From the NCBI GenBank assembly GCA_937888895.1, contig CALASV010000290.1, positions 1-8,228 on the forward strand: 8,228 nt of DNA, written 5' to 3'. The position numbers and the translations under genes were made by a program. Positions 5,631-8,228 of this stretch are shown piece by piece. The DNA comes from an uncultured Clostridia bacterium. GTDB taxonomy: Bacteria > Bacillota > Clostridia > Lachnospirales > Lachnospiraceae. Position 1 is the first letter of the stretch. Every line of letters starts with the position of its first letter. The notes below the pieces were generated by a model. It was given only the letters and a program-made list of their open reading frames with translations, ran no database searches and was not told where the DNA came from.

Positions 5631-6167
5631 ATGTTTAACTACGAAAAATTTGAAAATGATATTGTTCAATCAATGCAGATTATTTTAGAAAGATGGATAA
5701 AAGAAAATAATGACCTCTATATTTTTTCGCTAGATTGTGTTGGACAAATGGATTCTATTGGAGCAATTGCAAATACTTTCCACTATCTAAAAGAGCAGAC
5801 TGAGCAGGATTCGGAAGATTATTTGTATTATAAGTATTGTGAAGAGGAATGGGATTTATTTCATACTTTTGAGGATATCTCAGTAGATATGTGTAAGGAG
5901 TTAGAGGATAATAGTGATATTTTTATCAATTCTGAAACTCACAAATATTCTGATGTATTTGAGGAACATCGCTGTAAAATAATAGAATGCTGTGGAAATG
6001 CACTGATTCGTTTTAGGAAAATCTTAAATTTGAATCATCCTCATATTCTCTTGACACTTAATATTCGAGAGTATTTAGATGGGGAAGACAGAATGGAAAT
6101 TTTTGACAAAATAAACAATCAGAATATGGTTAAAGAATATTTTGAATATATGACTGAGTTTGTTTAA
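5631..6167 (+). CDS. DUF4303-like acidic protein, probable immunity-type
   Basis: The 178-residue soluble protein is strongly acidic. After an N-terminal helix (about 4-25), the segment NDLYIFSLDCVGQMDSIGAI (26-45) resembles the DUF4303 opening strand. The aromatic, acidic YYKYCEEEWDLFHTFEDIS (66-84) is the region I associate most with that family. The C-terminal half is helical and ends with a YFEYMTEFV helix. DUF4303 proteins commonly occur beside polymorphic toxins and SUKH/SMI1-type immunity genes; their biochemical role is not established. Length is normal for the family. AGGAGT lies seven bases upstream of the ATG. The gap from the preceding gene is 44 bases, consistent with one operon. 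The assignment is from remembered motif style and needs a profile search. Confidence 0.7.
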   Translation: MFNYEKFENDIVQSMQIILERWIKENNDLYIFSLDCVGQMDSIGAIANTFHYLKEQTEQDSEDYLYYKYCEEEWDLFHTFEDISVDMCKELEDNSDIFINSETHKYSDVFEEHRCKIIECCGNALIRFRKILNLNHPHILLTLNIREYLDGEDRMEIFDKINNQNMVKEYFEYMTEFV

Positions 6168-6282
6168 TTTTTGTGCCAAATTCTAATTTTATCAAAATGA
6201 TTGGATTTGATTGTGGAGTAAAATCTGATATTTGGCTCATCGTTTTAATATAAAATATTTTAGAATTGGAGATTGGAAAATT

Positions 6283-6732
6283 ATGAAAAAAATAGAGCAA
6301 TTATATAGTGGAGAATTTATTACAATGCTATTATTTGGAAAAGAAGTTTTGGTTGAAGTTTTTTCGGTAGATGGTTCGTATGAAGTGGAAGAAGACGAAA
6401 AATGGTTTTTGACAGAGGAAGAACTGGATTGCTTAAATTGGTTTGTAGAACATATAAAAATAGAAGATTATAAACAAGAAATAATGAAATATTGTAATGA
6501 GATGTATGAAAATATAGGAGAAGAACCGATAGAGGAAGCGAACTTGGAAAATGAAATTTCAATTTTTGCTATTGCAGTGAATACGAGTGGAATAAAGCAA
6601 TCAAAAGATGGATTTGTATATCCAGAAATATCATTTTATGGAGATTGTAAATGTGATGAAGAACATGGTATATGTATTGGATTTCGGGATAAAAAATTTT
6701 TAGGAATTCATGGACAGGATTGGACATTATAA
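6283..6732 (+). CDS. DUF6985-like small acidic protein, probable immunity-type
   Basis: The soluble protein has 149 residues. The N-terminal two thirds are acidic and helical (EEDEKWFLTEEELDCLNWF, 36-54). The C-terminal third carries a very distinctive block, PEISFYGDCKCDEEHGICIG (114-133), and ends HGQDWTL. A 'DxEHG-I' turn of this kind is typical of DUF6985/DUF2004-type domains found in Bacillota immunity-like gene clusters. The three cysteines near it (C122, C124, C131) are notable. Function is unknown. I chose ATG at 6283, with GGAG about 11 bases upstream. An in-frame TTG at 6232 would add 17 residues that do not look conserved and has no ribosome site. Repeat copy 3 follows after about 150 bases. 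Confidence 0.75.
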   Translation: MKKIEQLYSGEFITMLLFGKEVLVEVFSVDGSYEVEEDEKWFLTEEELDCLNWFVEHIKIEDYKQEIMKYCNEMYENIGEEPIEEANLENEISIFAIAVNTSGIKQSKDGFVYPEISFYGDCKCDEEHGICIGFRDKKFLGIHGQDWTL

Positions 6733-6782
6733 TAGATATAAATATGAGAAATTTAGAAGATTTTAAGGGAAATTAAAGATAG

Positions 6783-6870
6783 ATGGTAAAAAAAGGAAGG
6801 GGGAAGTTTTAAAGATAATATCTATATTGAATTAAATGATGTGGTATGTAATTATTTAGAAGGAAATTGA
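6783..6870 (+). pseudogene. Remnant of a small gene before repeat copy 3
   Basis: ATG at 6783 reads MVKK and then leaves frame at the A7 run 6787-6793. The adjacent frame continues as KEGGSFKDNIYIELNDVV and CNYLEGN to a TGA at 6868. The second stretch looks like the C-terminal end of a real soluble protein. A short MRNLEDFKGN frame lies just upstream. This is likely debris of another cargo gene; the family is unknown. Confidence 0.27.
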
Positions 6871-6881
6871 TTGATAACTTT

Positions 6882-7096
6882 CAATTTGTCATACATATAA
6901 CTTTTAGTTGTATAGTAAGTTTGGTGCAGAATATTTGTGTCTAACGCTTATCAAAGAAAAGTGAGTAGAGAATAACAGGTGCAAGACGGGAGAAAAGAGG
7001 AGCGTTTTGTTAAAGTACGAAGCTTTAGTGAAGTACTGGAACAGCTCCTCTGGTTTTTTGTCATCTGCACCATAAGGCAGCGAAAAGAATAGGAAA
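6882..7096 (+). repeat. Structured intergenic repeat, copy 3
   Basis: The left part (ATACATATAACTTTTAGTTG, then TAGTAAGTTT) matches copy 2. The core matches both other copies (CTAACGCTTATCAAAGAAAA, GTAGAGAAT, the 94-nt hairpin, and a GAAAAGAATAGGAAA tail). It diverges from them after about 7096. It is the most diverged copy. It occupies much of the 490-base gap between the DUF6985-like and AIM24 genes. The stretch 7097-7224 holds no gene that I can see, only AT-rich leader sequence. Confidence 0.83.
6978..7071 (+). terminator. 94-nt nested hairpin of repeat copy 3 (possible bidirectional terminator)
   Basis: The length is identical to the other two hairpins, with roughly 13 of 94 positions changed. 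One inner-stem pair is C-G in copies 1 and 2 but T-A here, a compensatory change. Two adjacent pairs have become A-G mismatches, and one outer-stem pair is now A-C. The middle stem (GAGGAGC/GCTCCTC) is intact and is followed by a GGTTTTTTG run. Confidence 0.45.
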
Positions 7097-7224
7097 AATT
7101 TTGAATTATTCTGAATTTATGCGAGAATGGATTTGGCGAATAAATGCTAAGTGATTGAGGTTTTTTATTATTTCCATTCACATAATAAGTTAAGAAATAA
7201 AATAAATCCATAGGAGAAAGGAAC

Positions 7225-7983
7225 ATGACTCATATTAATAATTTTATTAGGAAGAATGATAACTTAAAAATTGTAGAACAAAGAGGTATTTTTACTATCT
7301 TTCAGCATAATACAGATATGAGTGTAGGAAAAATGGAAACTCAAACAAAATATTTTATGCAACAAATGGGTGTTGTTCCAAAAAAAGTAGCAATTACATT
7401 ACAGGATAATGCCATTCGTTTGAAACCAGGTTTGATGCAGTTTATGTTTGGTAATATTCAACAGACTTCAGGTGTCACAGGTGTTGGTGATTTGATGGGA
7501 AAACTCGTGAAATCCAAAATGACAGGAGATACTCCAATTAAGCCATTGTATCGTGGGAGTGGAGTATTAGTGACAGAGCCATCGTATTATTTCCCTATTA
7601 TTGAAGATGCAAGAGAATGGGGTGGTATTGTTTGTGATGATGGTATGTTTATTGCTTGTGATGATGAAGTAAAAGACCATGTGATTGCTCGTAGTAATCT
7701 CTCTAGTGCTGTATTTGGTGGAGAAGGATTATTCAATTTATGTTTGGAAGGGAACGGATTAGTTGTATTAAATTCTCCATGTCCAAAAGATGAACTGTAT
7801 GAAATTGTACTTCAGAATGATGTGGTGAAGATTGATGGTAATCATGCTGTATGTTGGTCAAAATCGTTAGAGTTTACAGTAGAGAAATCAGGAAAATCAC
7901 TGATTGGTTCCGTAGCTTCGGGAGAAAGTCTTGTGAATGTCTATCGTGGAACTGGTAAAATTTTAATGTCACCTTTGCGTTAG
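7225..7983 (+). CDS. AIM24 family protein
   Basis: The 252-residue soluble protein is rich in beta strands and lacks membrane segments. The AIM24 fold (a beta-roll named after a yeast mitochondrial protein and common as a function-unknown protein in bacteria) is recognised from its repeated glycine-rich strands. These are KPLYRGSGVLVTEPS (106-120), VFGGEGLFNLCLEGNGLVVL (163-182) and the closing YRGTGKILMSPL (240-251). Length is typical and the protein looks complete. Its molecular role is not known; bacterial members are sometimes found in stress or polymorphic-toxin neighbourhoods. AGGAGAAAGGA lies just before the ATG. The gene follows repeat copy 3 and precedes a SUFU-like gene by 124 bases. 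Confidence 0.9.
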   Translation: MTHINNFIRKNDNLKIVEQRGIFTIFQHNTDMSVGKMETQTKYFMQQMGVVPKKVAITLQDNAIRLKPGLMQFMFGNIQQTSGVTGVGDLMGKLVKSKMTGDTPIKPLYRGSGVLVTEPSYYFPIIEDAREWGGIVCDDGMFIACDDEVKDHVIARSNLSSAVFGGEGLFNLCLEGNGLVVLNSPCPKDELYEIVLQNDVVKIDGNHAVCWSKSLEFTVEKSGKSLIGSVASGESLVNVYRGTGKILMSPLR

Positions 7984-7998
7984 TTATTACTCAAAGGA

Positions 7999-8011
7999 TA
8001 GCTTTTAGCTA
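7999..8011 (+). repeat. Small post-gene hairpin TAGCT-TTT-AGCTA
   Basis: This is a five-base-pair stem, six with the flanking A-T pair, and a TTT loop, 16 bases after the AIM24 stop codon. Compared with TAACT-TTT-AGTTA at 2348-2360, one A-T pair is replaced by G-C with pairing preserved. Unlike the copies at 2348 and 6898, it is not attached to the large repeat. Confidence 0.4.
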
Positions 8012-8066
8012 TGTCACTAATAGGAGATTAGAAAATTTGAAGTTTACAGCGTGAGGTATAAGTATT

Positions 8067-8097
8067 TTATAGCAAGAATTTAGAACATTATAGCAAG
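8067..8097 (+). repeat. 10-bp direct repeat in the leader of the last gene
   Basis: TTATAGCAAG occurs at 8067-8076 and 8088-8097, so the copies start 21 bases apart, about two helical turns. The second copy overlaps the AAGGAG ribosome binding site of the gene at 8108. It could be an operator pair or a chance duplication. Confidence 0.3.
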
Positions 8098-8107
8098 GAG
8101 TGTTTGA

Positions 8108-8228
8108 ATGACTAAGGAAGAATTTTTAAAGCGTATAGAAAGTGATGAAGAATATTCACCAGGATGGGAAGTTATTGATGATGCATTTGAATTATTATAT
8201 CCCGGACAACAGCCTAAACACTTTGGAA
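8108..8228 (+). CDS. Suppressor-of-fused (SUFU) domain protein, N-terminal fragment
   Basis: Only the first 40 codons are in the window. The sequence MTKEEFLKRIESDEEYSPGW leads into EVIDDAFELLYPGQQPKHFG. The 'PGWEAI-D-A-x-x-x-x-YP-x-Q-x-P-x-H-x-G' pattern is the signature opening of bacterial SUFU-domain proteins. In bacteria this family is reported among the immunity proteins of polymorphic toxin systems, where it would bind and neutralise a cognate toxin in the cytosol. The start is well supported by AAGGAG about seven bases upstream. The fragment is open to the window edge and shows no break. The assignment rests on this short region but the motif is distinctive. Confidence 0.8.
   Translation, partial: MTKEEFLKRIESDEEYSPGWEVIDDAFELLYPGQQPKHFG

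Noticed and set aside
6232..6282. Upstream TTG start for the DUF6985-like gene
   Set aside because: It has no ribosome binding site, and the added residues look like translated spacer. The ATG at 6283 has GGAG upstream.
1463..7096. Integron-type attC array
   Set aside because: The layout of gene plus repeat is suggestive, but the elements lack recognisable paired R/L core sites and no tyrosine recombinase is in the window.
1463..7096. CRISPR array
   Set aside because: The three repeats are long and about one to four kilobases apart with genes between them. There is no short regular repeat-spacer pattern and no cas gene.
6951..7226. Open frame of 91 codons on the - strand over repeat copy 3
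   Set aside because: Same reason as for copy 1. The two predicted proteins are not alike even though the DNA is, so the frame is not under protein-level selection.

Overview
The window is AT-rich (roughly one third G+C by eye), with strong AGGAGG-type ribosome binding sites, small single-domain genes and A/T-biased codons. This fits a low-GC Bacillota, most likely a gut Clostridia or Erysipelotrichia relative. That assignment is an inference from composition and gene families, because no phylogenetic marker is present. All convincing genes lie on the + strand. The region is accessory: mostly small 'cargo' genes, broken mobile-element genes and intergenic repeats, with no housekeeping operon.

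Layout. (1) 1-867: two small genes whose C-terminal tails resemble those of Rpn/PD-(D/E)XK transposase-like proteins, with a possible degraded reading frame between them. (2) 1000-2313: a GNAT acetyltransferase, then an XRE-type regulator whose C-terminal part looks like a shortened FlhA (FHIPEP) domain. (3) 2657-3467: a CPBP-like multipass membrane protein with altered active-site motifs, followed by the best intrinsic terminator in the window. (4) 3585-4567: the wreck of an integrative-conjugative-element gene of the CD1108 type, with two frameshifts at poly-A runs, joined to an unidentified coiled-coil C-terminus. (5) 4809-6732: a VOC-fold protein, an unrecognised 109-aa protein, a DUF4303-like protein and a DUF6985-like protein. 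(6) 7225-8228: an AIM24-family protein and the start of a probable Suppressor-of-fused (SUFU) domain protein that runs off the window.

The most notable signal is outside the genes. A roughly 200-bp element occurs three times (about 1463-1660, 2330-2582, 6882-7096). Each copy follows a cargo gene and carries an exactly 94-nt imperfect hairpin whose base changes between copies partly preserve pairing. A separate 58-bp leader is shared by the unrelated CPBP-like and VOC genes, and a small hairpin with an A-T to G-C paired substitution follows four genes. Fragments of lost reading frames lie next to two of the large repeats.

Taken together, I read the window as a cassette-like island. The right half resembles a bank of orphan immunity-type genes (DUF4303, DUF6985, SUFU, perhaps the 109-aa protein), which in Bacillota usually accompany polymorphic toxins. 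Repeated intergenic elements may serve as recombination seams, bidirectional terminators, or both. No toxin gene is visible here, so the immunity reading remains an inference.
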